Below are positions 1-7,155 of a stretch of 30,820 nucleotides of DNA, piece by piece; the first letter of the stretch is position 1; each line of letters begins with the position of its first letter. The notes beneath the pieces are model-generated. The model was not told the DNA's origin. It did no database searches and saw only the letters and a list, made by a program, of their open reading frames with translations. The stretch spans positions 1-30,820 of the forward strand of contig NZ_JANJXQ010000237.1 in assembly GCF_024708915.1 (NCBI RefSeq), in the 5' to 3' direction. The stretch comes from Thiobacillus sp. GTDB taxonomy: Bacteria > Pseudomonadota > Gammaproteobacteria > Burkholderiales > Thiobacillaceae. A program made the position numbers and the translations under genes.

Positions 1-636
1 CTGATCGCCAGCCCGATGATCAACGAAGTCGCCATCGTGGTGCTGGCGTCGCTCATCGGCTGGAAGTTCACCGTGCTGTATGTCGCCGCCGGACTCAGCG
101 TCGCCCTGATCGGCGGCTTTGTGCTGGAGCGCTTCAAGCCCGAGCGCTGGGTCGAGGACTATGTGTGGAAGGTCCGCATGGGCGAAATCGCAGAGATTGA
201 GGAGGACACTTCGCTGCGCGCCCGGCACGACTACGCGCTCGCCCAGGTGAAGGAAATCGTCGGCCGCATCTGGAAGTTCATCCTGATTGGCGTCGGAGTC
301 GGCGCCTTCATCCATGGCTATGTGCCGGCCGATTTCGTGGCGAAGATCGCCGGCGACGGCGGCGTGCTGTCGGTGGTCGGCGCGGTGCTGGTCGGCGTGC
401 CCCTGTATTCCGACGCGGTCGGCATCATCCCGATCGCCGAGGTGCTGCTCGACAAGGGTGTGCCGATCGGCACGGTGCTGGCGTTCATGATGGCGGTGAC
501 CGCGCTGTCGCTGCCGGAGATGATCATCCTGAAGAAGGTCGTGAAGGTGCCGCTGCTGGCGTTGTTCGCGGGCTACCTTAGCATCGCGTTTGTCATCGTG
601 GGCTTGCTGTTCAATTCTCTGAAGGGGGTTCTATGA
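1..636 (+). CDS. Permease of the ArsP / DUF318 type (5' end outside window)
   Basis: The frame is open from base 1, and the first in-frame ATG (16) sits inside a conserved-looking stretch (residues SPMINEVAI), so the true start lies upstream. About 211 residues are visible. Hydrophobic segments near the start ([19 protein letters not shown]), in the middle ([15 protein letters not shown], then [20 protein letters not shown]) and at the C-terminus ([17 protein letters not shown]) mark an integral inner-membrane protein. A charged cytoplasmic loop lies between them. The [17 protein letters not shown] and [12 protein letters not shown] segments resemble the two-halved DUF318 permeases, which include ArsP organoarsenical exporters and SO_0444-type metal permeases. 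It precedes arsM, which fits export of methylated or trivalent arsenic. The substrate is inferred only from context. Its stop overlaps the next start (ATGA, 633-636). Confidence 0.8.
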   Translation: MIASPMINEVAIVVLASLIGWKFTVLYVAAGLSVALIGGFVLERFKPERWVEDYVWKVRMGEIAEIEEDTSLRARHDYALAQVKEIVGRIWKFILIGVGVGAFIHGYVPADFVAKIAGDGGVLSVVGAVLVGVPLYSDAVGIIPIAEVLLDKGVPIGTVLAFMMAVTALSLPEMIILKKVVKVPLLALFAGYLSIAFVIVGLLFNSLKGVL

Positions 637-944
637 GTACCGACCTGCATCCGTCCATCATCGCGCTAGTTTCGCTGGCGGCGAACATCGCGGCCAACCA
701 TCCCAAACAGGGCTTGTGCCAGGTCGACCGCCTGAGGGACTATGGCGTGTCACGCGAGCAGATCGACACCGTGATCGAGATCGCACGCCACATCCGCGAC
801 GAGGCCGCGCAAAAGCTCGACGCCAGCTTCGACGAAGCCTGTGCGGCGCATTTCCCGCGCGCCGCGAACAAGCTCGCCGCCATCGCGGTGACGGAGGGCG
901 GCGCCTGCTGCACGCCCACCCCCTCAGGCAAGTCCTGCTGCTGA
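633..944 (+). CDS. Small AhpD/carboxymuconolactone-decarboxylase-like protein with Cys-rich tail
   Basis: A 103-aa protein that starts on the ATGA overlap with the permease. The central part ([10 protein letters not shown] followed by [22 protein letters not shown]) resembles the helical repeat of AhpD/CMD proteins. The usual CxxC pair is degraded: His-Pro-Lys stands where the first Cys is expected, and a single GLC follows. The C-terminus ends in two Cys pairs (GACC and KSCC), similar to the Cys pairs near the N-terminus of the ArsM encoded next. A thiol-rich protein that binds As(III) or another thiophilic metal is a reasonable inference. The peroxidase activity of AhpD is not supported, because the active-site pair is missing. 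Eleven bases separate it from arsM, including an AAAGGAG ribosome site. Confidence 0.7.
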   Translation: MSTDLHPSIIALVSLAANIAANHPKQGLCQVDRLRDYGVSREQIDTVIEIARHIRDEAAQKLDASFDEACAAHFPRAANKLAAIAVTEGGACCTPTPSGKSCC

Positions 945-955
945 AAGGAGACATC

Positions 956-1762
956 ATGAGTGCACACGAACACGACCAGATCCGCCGCCAGGTGCGTGAC
1001 GCCTACGGCGCCGTCGCGCGCGCCGAATCCGCTGGCTGCTGCGCGCCGAGTAGCGGTTGCTGCGCGCCTTCCGACCAGGACGTCGCCGAGCTGCTGTCGC
1101 GCGGCATCGGCTACAGCGCCGATGAGACGGCGGCGGTGCCGGAAGGCGCCAACCTGGGCCTCGGCTGCGGCAACCCGCAGGCCATCGCCGCGTTGAGGCC
1201 CGGTGAGACCGTGCTCGACCTCGGCAGCGGCGCCGGCTTCGACGCCTTCCTGGCCGCGCGTCAGGTCCGCGCGAGCGGTGCTGTCATCGGCGTTGACATG
1301 ACCCCCGACATGGTCTCCAAGGCGCGCGCCAACGCGGCCAAGGGTGGTTATTCGAACGTCGACTTCCGCCTTGGCGAGATCGAGCACCTGCCGGTCGCCG
1401 ACGCGACGGTCGACGTCATCATCTCCAACTGCGTCATCAACCTCTCGCCCGACAAGGCGCAGGTCTTCCGCGACGCCTTCCGGGTGCTGAAGCCCGCTGG
1501 CCGTCTCGCCATTTCGGACATCGTCACGACCGCCCCGTTGCCGCCGGAGATGCAGCAGGAAGTGGCACTCTACACTGCCTGTGTGGCCGGCGCGGCGAGC
1601 GTCGACGAGCTTGCCGCGATGCTCGCGGACGCGGGCTTTGCCGACATCCGCATCGCCCCCAAGGACGCCAGCCGCGAGTTCATCCGCAACTGGGCGCCTG
1701 GGCGCGGAGTCGAAGACTACATTGCGTCCGCCACCATCGAGGCGGTCAAGCCGGAAAACTGA
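956..1762 (+). CDS. arsM: Arsenite S-adenosylmethionine methyltransferase ArsM
   Basis: A cytosolic enzyme that methylates As(III) using SAM, giving methylated arsenicals that can be volatile or exported. The 268-residue reading starts at the ATG at 956, which follows AAAGGAG. The frame stays open further upstream, but that part overlaps the previous gene. The SAM site is [11 protein letters not shown] (residues 87-97). The three family cysteines are all present: C71 in [10 protein letters not shown]159 in ISNCVINL and C209 in YTACVAGA. Two extra Cys pairs occur near residues 28-29 and 35-36 ([14 protein letters not shown]), a feature of many bacterial ArsM proteins that may help bind arsenite. 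It sits between a Cys-rich small protein and a thioredoxin-like protein that could supply the reducing thiols. Confidence 0.95.
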   Translation: MSAHEHDQIRRQVRDAYGAVARAESAGCCAPSSGCCAPSDQDVAELLSRGIGYSADETAAVPEGANLGLGCGNPQAIAALRPGETVLDLGSGAGFDAFLAARQVRASGAVIGVDMTPDMVSKARANAAKGGYSNVDFRLGEIEHLPVADATVDVIISNCVINLSPDKAQVFRDAFRVLKPAGRLAISDIVTTAPLPPEMQQEVALYTACVAGAASVDELAAMLADAGFADIRIAPKDASREFIRNWAPGRGVEDYIASATIEAVKPEN

Positions 1763-1773
1763 AGGAGAGCAGC

Positions 1774-2007
1774 ATGAAGAACATCAAAGTGCTCGGCAGC
1801 GGCTGTGCCAACTGCAAGACCACGCTGAAACTGATCGAGGAGGTTGCGCAGGCACGCGGCGTGGCGGTCAATCTGGAGAAGGTCGAGGACATGGCGGCCA
1901 TCCTCGGCTACGGCGTCATGTCGACGCCCGGCGTGGTGATCGACGGCAAGGTGGTGCACGCCGGCGGCGTGCCAGATCGCAAGAAGATCGAAGGCTGGCT
2001 GCAGTAA
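1774..2007 (+). CDS. Small thioredoxin-like redox protein (CxxC)
   Basis: A 77-residue single-domain protein of the redox-active disulfide (TM0996-like, TIGR00412) type. The active site is GSGCANCKTT (C11 and C14). The thioredoxin cis-proline is in MSTPGVVIDGK, followed by VHAGGVP and a short C-terminal helix (KKIEGWL). An AAGGAGA ribosome site lies 8 bases upstream of the ATG. It follows arsM by 11 bases and precedes osmC by about 20 bases, so it is probably co-transcribed and may serve as a thiol reductant for arsenic methylation. That role is inferred. A relic of its 3' end is present at 18997-19032. Confidence 0.88.
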   Translation: MKNIKVLGSGCANCKTTLKLIEEVAQARGVAVNLEKVEDMAAILGYGVMSTPGVVIDGKVVHAGGVPDRKKIEGWLQ

Positions 2008-2026
2008 CCACCATGGCTGACCGAGG

Positions 2027-2446
2027 ATGGCCATGAGCGACCAGAAAATGAGCTTCCACGTTGAAAGCGTCCGCATCGACGCCCATGGCAGCATGTCGCG
2101 CTGCAAGCAGGCGGAAATCCTGCTCGACACCGACCTGGCTGGCAACTCCATGGCCTTCAACCCGGCCGAACTGCTGCTGGCGGCGGTGTCCGCCTGCATC
2201 ATCAAGGGCATCGAGCGCATCACGCCAATGCTCAACTTCTCGCTGCGCGGCGTCGAGGTGCGGATCGACGGCGTGCGCCAGGACGTGCCGCCGAAGCTGG
2301 AATCCATCAGCTACGAGATCATCGTCGATAGCGACGAATCGGACCGTCGCCTGGAACTGCTGCACGAGAACGTGCAGAAATACGGCACGGTGTTCAACAC
2401 CGTGGCGCCAGGTACCCGGCTTACCGGCGCATTGCGGCGCAAATAG
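2027..2446 (+). CDS. OsmC-like protein
   Basis: A 139-residue (or 137-residue) OsmC/Ohr fold protein. This family reduces organic hydroperoxides or handles sulfur oxidation stress. The N-terminal beta part (FHVESVRIDAHGSMSRC) is followed by the family's helix entry (AFNPAELLLAAVSACIIKGIERI), then a beta-alpha-beta region (GVEVRIDGVRQD, SISYEIIVDS) and a C-terminal helix (LELLHENVQKYGTVFNTVAPGT). One candidate catalytic Cys lies in VSACII and another in MSRCKQ. The position of the pair differs from classical Ohr, so substrate and activity are uncertain. Starts at 2027 and 2033 are both possible (Met-Ala-Met); the 2033 start matches the homologous relic at 19097. It belongs to the operon running from the permease. 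Confidence 0.85.
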   Translation: MAMSDQKMSFHVESVRIDAHGSMSRCKQAEILLDTDLAGNSMAFNPAELLLAAVSACIIKGIERITPMLNFSLRGVEVRIDGVRQDVPPKLESISYEIIVDSDESDRRLELLHENVQKYGTVFNTVAPGTRLTGALRRK

Positions 2447-2464
2447 GCAACAGAAGGTGGCCCG

Positions 2465-2689
2465 TTGACGACCGAACTCGAATCCTTGCTCACCTGTCCT
2501 GTCTGCGGCCATGCCGAGTCCCTGACCATGCCCACGGATGCATGCCAGTGGTTCTACGAATGTCCGGCCTGCAGGACGCTGCTCAAGCCCCGCCCCGGCG
2601 ACTGTTGTGTATTCTGTTCGTACGGCAGCGTGCCCTGTCCGCCTATCCAGGCGGTACGAGGCAAGGACGGGGCAGGATGCTGTTGCTAA
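2465..2689 (+). CDS. GDCCVxC-domain protein
   Basis: A 74-residue Cys-rich protein starting at TTG behind GAAGGTGG. The N-terminal half holds a zinc-ribbon-like pair (LTCPVCGHAE and YECPACRTLL). The C-terminal half has the diagnostic GDCCVFCSYGSVPCPPIQ motif that names the GDCCVxC protein family, and the protein ends in GCCC. Some members of this family carry selenocysteine in the motif. This copy uses cysteine throughout. The function of the family is unknown; the cysteine density and the neighbours (arsM, thioredoxin-like, metal transporter) suggest metal or metalloid binding. Twenty-one bases, including GGGAGG, separate it from the next gene. Confidence 0.85.
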   Translation: MTTELESLLTCPVCGHAESLTMPTDACQWFYECPACRTLLKPRPGDCCVFCSYGSVPCPPIQAVRGKDGAGCCC

Positions 2690-2710
2690 TCGATATATAG
2701 GGAGGCCGAC

Positions 2711-3151
2711 ATGCATACCCCGATTCGTGTCCTGTTCCTGAGTGACAGCAACTCCGCGCGCACCCAGATGGCGGAGGCCCTGACGCGCAGCCTCGGCGGC
2801 ACGCGCTATGAAGTGCATAGCGCTGGACTTGATGAGCCTGCTCCCCTTAATCCACTGGCAGTCCAGGCAATGGCTGAAATCGGCCTTGATATCTCTGGGC
2901 AGCGCAGCAAACACCTCAACGACTATCTCGACACCCAGTTCGACCACGTCATTACCCTGTGCGACCGGGCCCGGGTAGCCTGTCCCGACTTCGCGCGTGA
3001 CTGCGAAACCCTGCACTGGCAAGTGGACGATCCCGCAGCAGCGCTGAACCCCGATGCTGACAAGCTGACAGCCTATCGACGCGTGCGCGACGAACTCCGG
3101 CGAAGCCTCGAGGAGTGGATCGCCGCGACAAGCGCAGTTCGGGCCGGCTGA
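2711..3151 (+). CDS. ArsC / low-molecular-weight phosphatase-like protein with Ser in place of the catalytic Cys
   Basis: A 146-residue member of the LMW protein-tyrosine-phosphatase fold that includes thioredoxin-coupled arsenate reductases. The P-loop normally reads C-x5-R. Here it is S11-D-S-N-S-A-R17 (VLFLSDSNSARTQMAEAL), read clearly as an AGT serine codon. The rest of the fold is kept: the GLDEPAPLNPLAVQAMAEIG segment, the distal cysteines C84 and C91 (ITLCDRARVACPDF) that form the reductase relay, and the VDDP aspartate loop (D106/D107). Without the nucleophile, normal phosphatase or arsenate reductase chemistry is not expected. It may bind oxyanions or act as a regulator or chaperone. 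GGGAGG lies 7 bases before the start. Confidence 0.85.
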   Translation: MHTPIRVLFLSDSNSARTQMAEALTRSLGGTRYEVHSAGLDEPAPLNPLAVQAMAEIGLDISGQRSKHLNDYLDTQFDHVITLCDRARVACPDFARDCETLHWQVDDPAAALNPDADKLTAYRRVRDELRRSLEEWIAATSAVRAG

Positions 3152-3165
3152 GTCCGGGGTCGGGG

Positions 3166-3876
3166 ATGTCGGCACTCCTCGATGTGACGCAGCTGAGTCT
3201 CGATGTGGGCGCGCGACGGGTGCTCACCGCGGTCTCGCTGACGGTTGATGCCGGTGAGTTGCACGTCCTGCTGGGCGCCAACGGTGCCGGGAAGTCCAGC
3301 CTGGCCTACGCCATCATGGGCTGCGCGGGCTACCGGTCCGTCACAGGCCGCATGCGTTTCGCCGGTGAGGACATCGTGCAGCTTCCCCTCCATGAGCGCG
3401 CCCGGCTCGGCCTTGCGCTGGCCTGGCAGGAGCCCGCGCGCTTCGAAGGGTTATCCGTAGCCGATTACCTCGCGCTCGGCGGCAGGGCCGATGCTGCCGA
3501 TTGCCTGCGCCAGGTAGGCCTGGTGCCGGACGACTACCTCGCCCGCCCACTGGACCGGACGCTGTCAGGCGGCGAGCGTAAGCGCATCGAACTGGCCGGG
3601 GTGCTCGCGCTCCAGCCGCGCCTGGCCATACTGGACGAGCCTACCGCGGGCATCGATTTCCTGTCTGAGGACGAAATCACCCGTGTCATCCATGCCCTGC
3701 GGCAGCAGGGCGCGGTGCTGCTGATCACCCATCAGGAGGCGCTTGCCGCCAGGGCCGACCGTGCCTCGCAACTGTGCGGCGGGCGCATCGTCTACCAGGG
3801 CGCGCCGGCGGCTGTGATCGCGAACTACAAGGCGCGGCGCTGCCGCCGCTGCGACGGGGAGACGTGCCGTGCCTAA
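3166..3876 (+). CDS. SufC-like ABC ATPase (minimal SUF type)
   Basis: A 236-residue cytosolic ABC ATPase. Visible motifs are Walker A GANGAGKSS (37-45), a Q-loop in AWQEPARF (87-93), signature LSGGERKR (133-140), Walker B LAILDEPT (153-160) with AGID, and the H-loop His in LLITHQE (H189). The closest style is SufC, which powers Fe-S scaffold assembly with SufB/SufD, and the next gene encodes that partner. The C-terminal tail carries an unusual cysteine cluster (C226, C229, C234) not typical of SufC. The ATG at 3166 was chosen because it gives a normal SufC N-terminus. An earlier in-frame start at 3115 would overlap the preceding gene. It overlaps the next gene by 8 bases. Confidence 0.88.
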   Translation: MSALLDVTQLSLDVGARRVLTAVSLTVDAGELHVLLGANGAGKSSLAYAIMGCAGYRSVTGRMRFAGEDIVQLPLHERARLGLALAWQEPARFEGLSVADYLALGGRADAADCLRQVGLVPDDYLARPLDRTLSGGERKRIELAGVLALQPRLAILDEPTAGIDFLSEDEITRVIHALRQQGAVLLITHQEALAARADRASQLCGGRIVYQGAPAAVIANYKARRCRRCDGETCRA

Positions 3877-4804
3877 CCTCGAACCGCTCTACCAGGCCTT
3901 TCGCCAGATCGGCGAGGATCCTGGCCTCATCCTCACGCCGGACACCGCCCACGTGGTCGCGTACGGGCATGAAGTCCTCAGCCAGCAATCCATTTCCGGC
4001 GTCCGCATCGAATCCCATGCCGATGCGAAGGGCGTGCATGCCCGGATCGTGGTCGAGGAAGGTCGCATCATCACTCAGCCGGTGCATCTTTGCTTCGGCC
4101 TGTTCGAACGCTTCGGCGTGCAGAACGTCGATCTGGACGTGATGCTCGAAGCCGATGCGCATGCGACCTTCTGGTCGCACTGCCTGTTCATGTTCCCTGA
4201 CCAGGCGCGCCATGCGATGGATGCCCGCATCGAGCTCGGGCCAGGCGCGCGCCTGATGTACAACGAGGTGCATTACCATGGTCTCTCCGGCGGCATCGAG
4301 GTCGTGCCGCGGGCGAAGGTGAAGGTGGGCGAGCGGGCGCACTACCGGGCTGACTTCAGCCTCGTGCAGGGACTGGTCGGCAAACTCGACGTTGATTACG
4401 ACGTCGAGGTCGGCGCGGATGCGAGCGCCGAACTCACCAGCAAGGTCTACGGCCATGGCGCCGACCGGATCGACATCTGCGAGCGGGTGCATCTGAACGG
4501 CGCCGGCGCCCGTGGGCTGGTGAAAAGCCGCGTGGCGGTGGAGGACGAGGCACGCGCCCATATCGTCGGCGCTACCTACGGCAACGCAGCCGGTGTGCGC
4601 GGCCACGTCGACTGCCTGGAGATCGTGCGCGGCAACGCAGTGGCCTCCGCCGTGCCTGAGGTGAAGGTCACCCACCCCCAGGCCAAGGTGACCCACGAGG
4701 CCGCCATCGGCGCAGTGGACGAGCGCCAGCTCGAAGCCTTGATGGCGCGCGGACTCGATCCGGACGAGGCCGTTGACCGCATCATCCTCGGCATGCTCGG
4801 CTAA
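3869..4804 (+). CDS. SufB/SufD-like scaffold protein (minimal SUF partner)
   Basis: A 311-residue protein starting at GTG inside the end of the SufC-like gene, which indicates translational coupling. The long run of short beta strands (for example GARLMYNEVHYHG, VKVGERAHYRADFSLVQG, VEVGADASAELTSKVYGHGADR) is the right-handed beta-helix of SufB/SufD. The C-terminal helical part contains VTHEAAIGAVDERQLEALMARGLDPDEAV, which matches the SufB/D C-terminal interface with SufC. At about 310 residues it is much shorter than SufB or SufD (400-490) and resembles the single-subunit SmsB type. With only one B/D subunit, the complex would be C2B2-like. Its placement inside a metalloid operon suggests Fe-S repair or metal trafficking under thiophilic stress; this is inference. 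Confidence 0.87.
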   Translation: MPNLEPLYQAFRQIGEDPGLILTPDTAHVVAYGHEVLSQQSISGVRIESHADAKGVHARIVVEEGRIITQPVHLCFGLFERFGVQNVDLDVMLEADAHATFWSHCLFMFPDQARHAMDARIELGPGARLMYNEVHYHGLSGGIEVVPRAKVKVGERAHYRADFSLVQGLVGKLDVDYDVEVGADASAELTSKVYGHGADRIDICERVHLNGAGARGLVKSRVAVEDEARAHIVGATYGNAAGVRGHVDCLEIVRGNAVASAVPEVKVTHPQAKVTHEAAIGAVDERQLEALMARGLDPDEAVDRIILGMLG

Positions 4805-4805
4805 G

Positions 4806-5546
4806 GTGAGCTTCGCCGGCGGTTCCCCCCTCCTGTTGCCGCTTGCCGCCAGCTTGCTGGCAGCCTTCGTCACCACCCTCGGCATCTATGCAGTACGCCG
4901 CTTCGAATCCTGGGCGCGCGCGAAAGTCGTCTACTTCATCAGCTATGCGGCCGGCGTGCTCATCGCTGCCTCGGTCGTTCATCTCGTGCCCGAGTCGTTC
5001 GCGATGAATGCGCATGCCGCTGCCCTGCTGCTCGCTGGCTTCGTCGGCATGCACCTGTTCCAGCGCTTCCTCTGTGGTTTCGTGTGCGAGCGGCACCACG
5101 CGATCCAGCCAGGTATCGGCATCGTCCCCGTCTTGGGCATTGCCCTTCATTCCTTCATCGACGGCATGGTCTACTCCGTGACCTACAAGGTCAGCGCCTT
5201 CACTGGCACGCTCGCGGCAACCGGCATGGTGCTGCACGAATTTCCGGAAGGCATCGTCACCTATCTGCTTCTGTTGCACGGCGGTTTTCGGCGGACCGTG
5301 GCATTCTGGCTTGCTTTCGCAGCCGCAGCCCTCACGACGCCGCTCGGAGTGCTGGTGTCCTATCCCGGCGTGGCGCGCATCGAAGCCGGCACCCTGGGTG
5401 CGCTGCTGTCACTTTCGGCTGGCATGCTGCTGTATGTAGGCGCCACGCACCTGCTGCCCGAGGTGGAGCGCCAGCGTCGACCCTACGCATGGCTCGCCTT
5501 CCTTGCCGGCGTGGCGACTGCGCTCCTCATGGTGAGCGTGAAGTGA
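4806..5546 (+). CDS. ZIP-family metal transporter
   Basis: An inner-membrane protein of about 246 residues with seven to eight hydrophobic segments. It carries both ZIP metal-site motifs: HSFIDGMVY in one helix and HEFPEGIV in the next. Further helices are PLAASLLAAFVTTLGIYAV, YFISYAAGVLIAASVVHLVPE and LLSLSAGMLLYVGATHLLPEVE. ZIP proteins move Zn2+, Fe2+ or other divalent metals towards the cytosol. The GTG at 4806 follows the preceding TAA by one base and fits translational coupling. A TTG at 4773 would add 11 residues that overlap the upstream gene. Its place after the SufC/B-like pair suggests metal supply for Fe-S assembly. Confidence 0.87.
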   Translation: MSFAGGSPLLLPLAASLLAAFVTTLGIYAVRRFESWARAKVVYFISYAAGVLIAASVVHLVPESFAMNAHAAALLLAGFVGMHLFQRFLCGFVCERHHAIQPGIGIVPVLGIALHSFIDGMVYSVTYKVSAFTGTLAATGMVLHEFPEGIVTYLLLLHGGFRRTVAFWLAFAAAALTTPLGVLVSYPGVARIEAGTLGALLSLSAGMLLYVGATHLLPEVERQRRPYAWLAFLAGVATALLMVSVK

Positions 5547-5596
5547 CAACGGGCCGCCCGGGCTGAAGCCGGACTTGATAGAGAGGGAACAACACC

Positions 5597-6175
5597 ATGT
5601 CGAACCAGGAAGCGCTTCATCCGTCACAACTTGCCATCACGGACGAGCGGGCGCTGCTTGAGGGTGCACAAGCCGCGCTGCGCGAACTGCGCGAATACCT
5701 GACCGTACGGCAGGGTGAGGCGCAGAATGAAGCGGCGCGCGAGATCTACGATGAGATGCTGACCCTGATCGACTCCAGGCTGATCGAGTATGCGAGACGG
5801 GAAACCGAACCCACTGTCCCGCTTGTGCGCCATGCGTCCTTCGTGTTCCTGATCGATGCCCAGGGTGAGGTCCATCCAATCCCGCACCACCTGTATGTGG
5901 AACTGGTTCGCGGCGCAGCCGCCAACCCACATCTTGCTGGAAAGACCATACGTCTGGCGGAGTGGTATGTGCGCATGACGCACGGGACGCCCGAAACCGT
6001 GGTCAATGAAACCTATGCGCTTCTGACGTTCGATGCCGAAGGCCGCGTCGATTGGGCCGCCACTCCGTCGTTCCATCCCCACCGGGACGATGCGGTGCTG
6101 GCTTCTGAATCTGCTTCGTTGCCAACCCCGGAAGAGCGTGATCGCATGTTGGCTGTGCTGTTTGGTACTGAGTAA
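5597..6175 (+). CDS. Hypothetical protein, 192 aa
   Basis: Not recognised. The start at 5597 follows GAGAGGGAAC. The N-terminal third is charged and helical (EGAQAALRELREYLTVRQGEAQNEAAREIYDEMLTLI). The middle and C-terminal parts look like a mixed alpha/beta domain (ASFVFLIDAQGEVHPIPHHLYVEL, KTIRLAEWYVRMTHGTPETVVNETYALLTFDAEGRV). No signal peptide, membrane helix or cysteine was seen, so it is probably cytosolic. It is the last gene of the + strand cluster. A second copy of its last codons (LLAVLFGAE) survives just upstream of the intact soxA at 19172-19204, showing that this gene once stood directly upstream of sox in both copies of a duplication. Confidence 0.75.
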   Translation: MSNQEALHPSQLAITDERALLEGAQAALRELREYLTVRQGEAQNEAAREIYDEMLTLIDSRLIEYARRETEPTVPLVRHASFVFLIDAQGEVHPIPHHLYVELVRGAAANPHLAGKTIRLAEWYVRMTHGTPETVVNETYALLTFDAEGRVDWAATPSFHPHRDDAVLASESASLPTPEERDRMLAVLFGTE

Positions 6176-6213
6176 GCTAGTCGGCCCCCGCCGAGCAGGC
6201 AATTTGCCGGGGC

Positions 6214-6226
6214 TTGCAGAATGCAA
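6214..6226 (+). promoter_or_regulatory. Conserved dyad TTGCA-GAA-TGCAA (copy 1)
   Basis: A perfect 5-bp-arm dyad inside the 29-base block shared with the intact sox promoter. It lies about 67 bases upstream of the degenerate sigma-54 element. A second, shorter dyad (GGCAATTTGCC, 6198-6208) lies just upstream. It is a probable relic of an activator site. Confidence 0.4.
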
Positions 6227-6292
6227 TGCCACCAGGTTTTTAGTTCGTCAAAAAACATCTTTTTATTCAACAAGATGAATCGTCCATTGAAG

Positions 6293-6307
6293 TGGAACGT
6301 CTCATGC
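6293..6307 (+). promoter_or_regulatory. Degenerate sigma-54 promoter of the soxA relic
   Basis: TGGAACGTCTCATGC aligns base for base with the intact element TGGCACGCCTCATGC at 19325-19339. The C after the -24 GG is changed to A, which weakens the -24 box. The spacing to the relic start codon matches the intact copy within a few bases. Confidence 0.5.
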
Positions 6308-6357
6308 TGAGAAGTTGATCGGTTTCGAACGACCAGGCCATCCAGAGGGAGACTTCA

Positions 6358-6755
6358 ATGAAACCGAACCTGACGGCGAAAGGGATGACCGCCCTCACGC
6401 TTGCACTCGCGGCGCCTGCAGCGATGGGCGAGGTGAGCGTGGAGGAATCCGTGCCATGCTCGCCGACAAGGGCGAAACCCCGGCTTTGTGGTGATCGACC
6501 AGGTAGAGGAGCGGTACAAGACCAAACGGGCTCAAAAAAACGCCAGCCTGGAAAAGTGCAACTTTGGCCTTGGCCCAGCAAGCTCAAGGCGGCCTACGCC
6601 CAGCCAGCTGCTTCAAGGACACCAGGCGCGTCCAGGACGTCGAATCGCACCTGCTGAGCTGCACGGTCACCATGCAGGGCTTCGACGAGGCGGAGGTCAG
6701 GAAGAAGGCCTTCGCAGACCAGCGCTACAACGAAATCAATACGGAGATCGCATTC
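6358..6755 (+). pseudogene. soxA: soxA pseudogene (frameshifted, 3' truncated)
   Basis: This is a broken copy of the soxA gene at 19389. It keeps the start context (GGGAGACTTCAATG) and the encoded signal peptide (KGMTALTLALAAPAAMGEVSVEE). A missing base then shifts the frame (GAGGAATCC against GAGGAATACC), and further small indels follow. The homology can be traced through the segments equal to SoxA residues LEKCDFGLGP, VQDVESRLLSC and FDEAEIKKKLYADQRYNE, and stops around residue 135-140 at about 6755. The heme-binding CATCH and the C-terminal half are absent. Most of its decayed sequence is still recognisable, so the inactivation is not very old. Confidence 0.9.
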
Positions 6756-7134
6756 AGGATGCTGCCTGCTCCTGATGCCATGCCACTTGTGCGACTGCGT
6801 CACTTACAGAAAGCCCTTTTTCCACCCCATCCATGATCATGCGCTGCAGGATGGCGCCTAGCATTTCCACATTGGCCTTGCCATGCTCCCTCAATGCGCG
6901 CAGGAACATCACGGTATTGAGGTCCTGGAAACGTTCCTCGAATTCGTTGTAGTCCTTGCCAGTGGCGAGCCAGTAGCAGAGGTCGTATGCCAAGCGAAAA
7001 ACCGGCTCCAATTGTTCATTGCCGAGGTCAGGTATGTTCAAGGCCACTTCCTGCAACAGGTCATGCCGAAACTCTTCCAGACGGTAATTGATTTCGCCTT
7101 TAACCACTTGCTGCGGTGTAAATTCCCATTCCAT
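6754..7134 (-). CDS. Hypothetical protein, 126 aa (end of molybdoenzyme operon)
   Basis: Not recognised. This acidic, helical, cytosolic-looking protein begins MEWEFTPQQVVKGEINYRL. It has two helix-rich stretches (EFRHDLLQEVALNI and EQLEPVFRLAYDLCYWLATG) and a C-terminal helix (AILQRMIMDGVEKGLSVSDAVAQVA). No metal-binding motif is visible. It lies 21 bases downstream of the ferredoxin gene and is the last gene of the nine-gene - strand operon. Its helical build resembles small maturation or assembly factors, but nothing beyond position supports that. Its stop lies exactly where homology to the soxA relic on the other strand ends. Confidence 0.72.
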   Translation of the reverse strand: MEWEFTPQQVVKGEINYRLEEFRHDLLQEVALNIPDLGNEQLEPVFRLAYDLCYWLATGKDYNEFEERFQDLNTVMFLRALREHGKANVEMLGAILQRMIMDGVEKGLSVSDAVAQVAWHQEQAAS

Positions 7135-7155
7135 GATTGTCTTCCTTGTAGAGGC

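Larger units (their letters stand above)
6150..6755 (+). repeat. Duplicated segment, copy 1 (end of 192-aa gene, sox promoter, soxA 5' part)
   Basis: This stretch aligns with 19170-19790. The two share the last codons of the 192-aa gene, a GC-rich inverted repeat, a 29-base block that is identical in both (6211-6239 and 19243-19271), the sigma-54-like element, the soxA ribosome site and the first half of soxA. Copy 1 carries frameshifts and base changes; copy 2 is intact. The similarity fades near 6755, at the end of the oppositely oriented gene. Confidence 0.9.

Noticed and set aside
716..955. N-terminal extension of arsM by 80 codons
   Set aside because: It overlaps the AhpD-like gene in another frame. 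The ATG at 956 has a good ribosome site and gives the normal ArsM length.
1916..3175. 419-codon - strand frame across the metalloid operon
   Set aside because: It runs opposite to four well-supported genes and its translation has no recognisable motif.
3725..4885. 386-codon - strand frame opposite the SufB/D-like gene
   Set aside because: It is a shadow of the + strand gene, which has the SufB/D C-terminal signature and a coupled start.
6358..6657. Open frame of 99 codons starting at the soxA relic
   Set aside because: Only its first 30 or so residues are SoxA-like; the rest is the shifted frame of the pseudogene.
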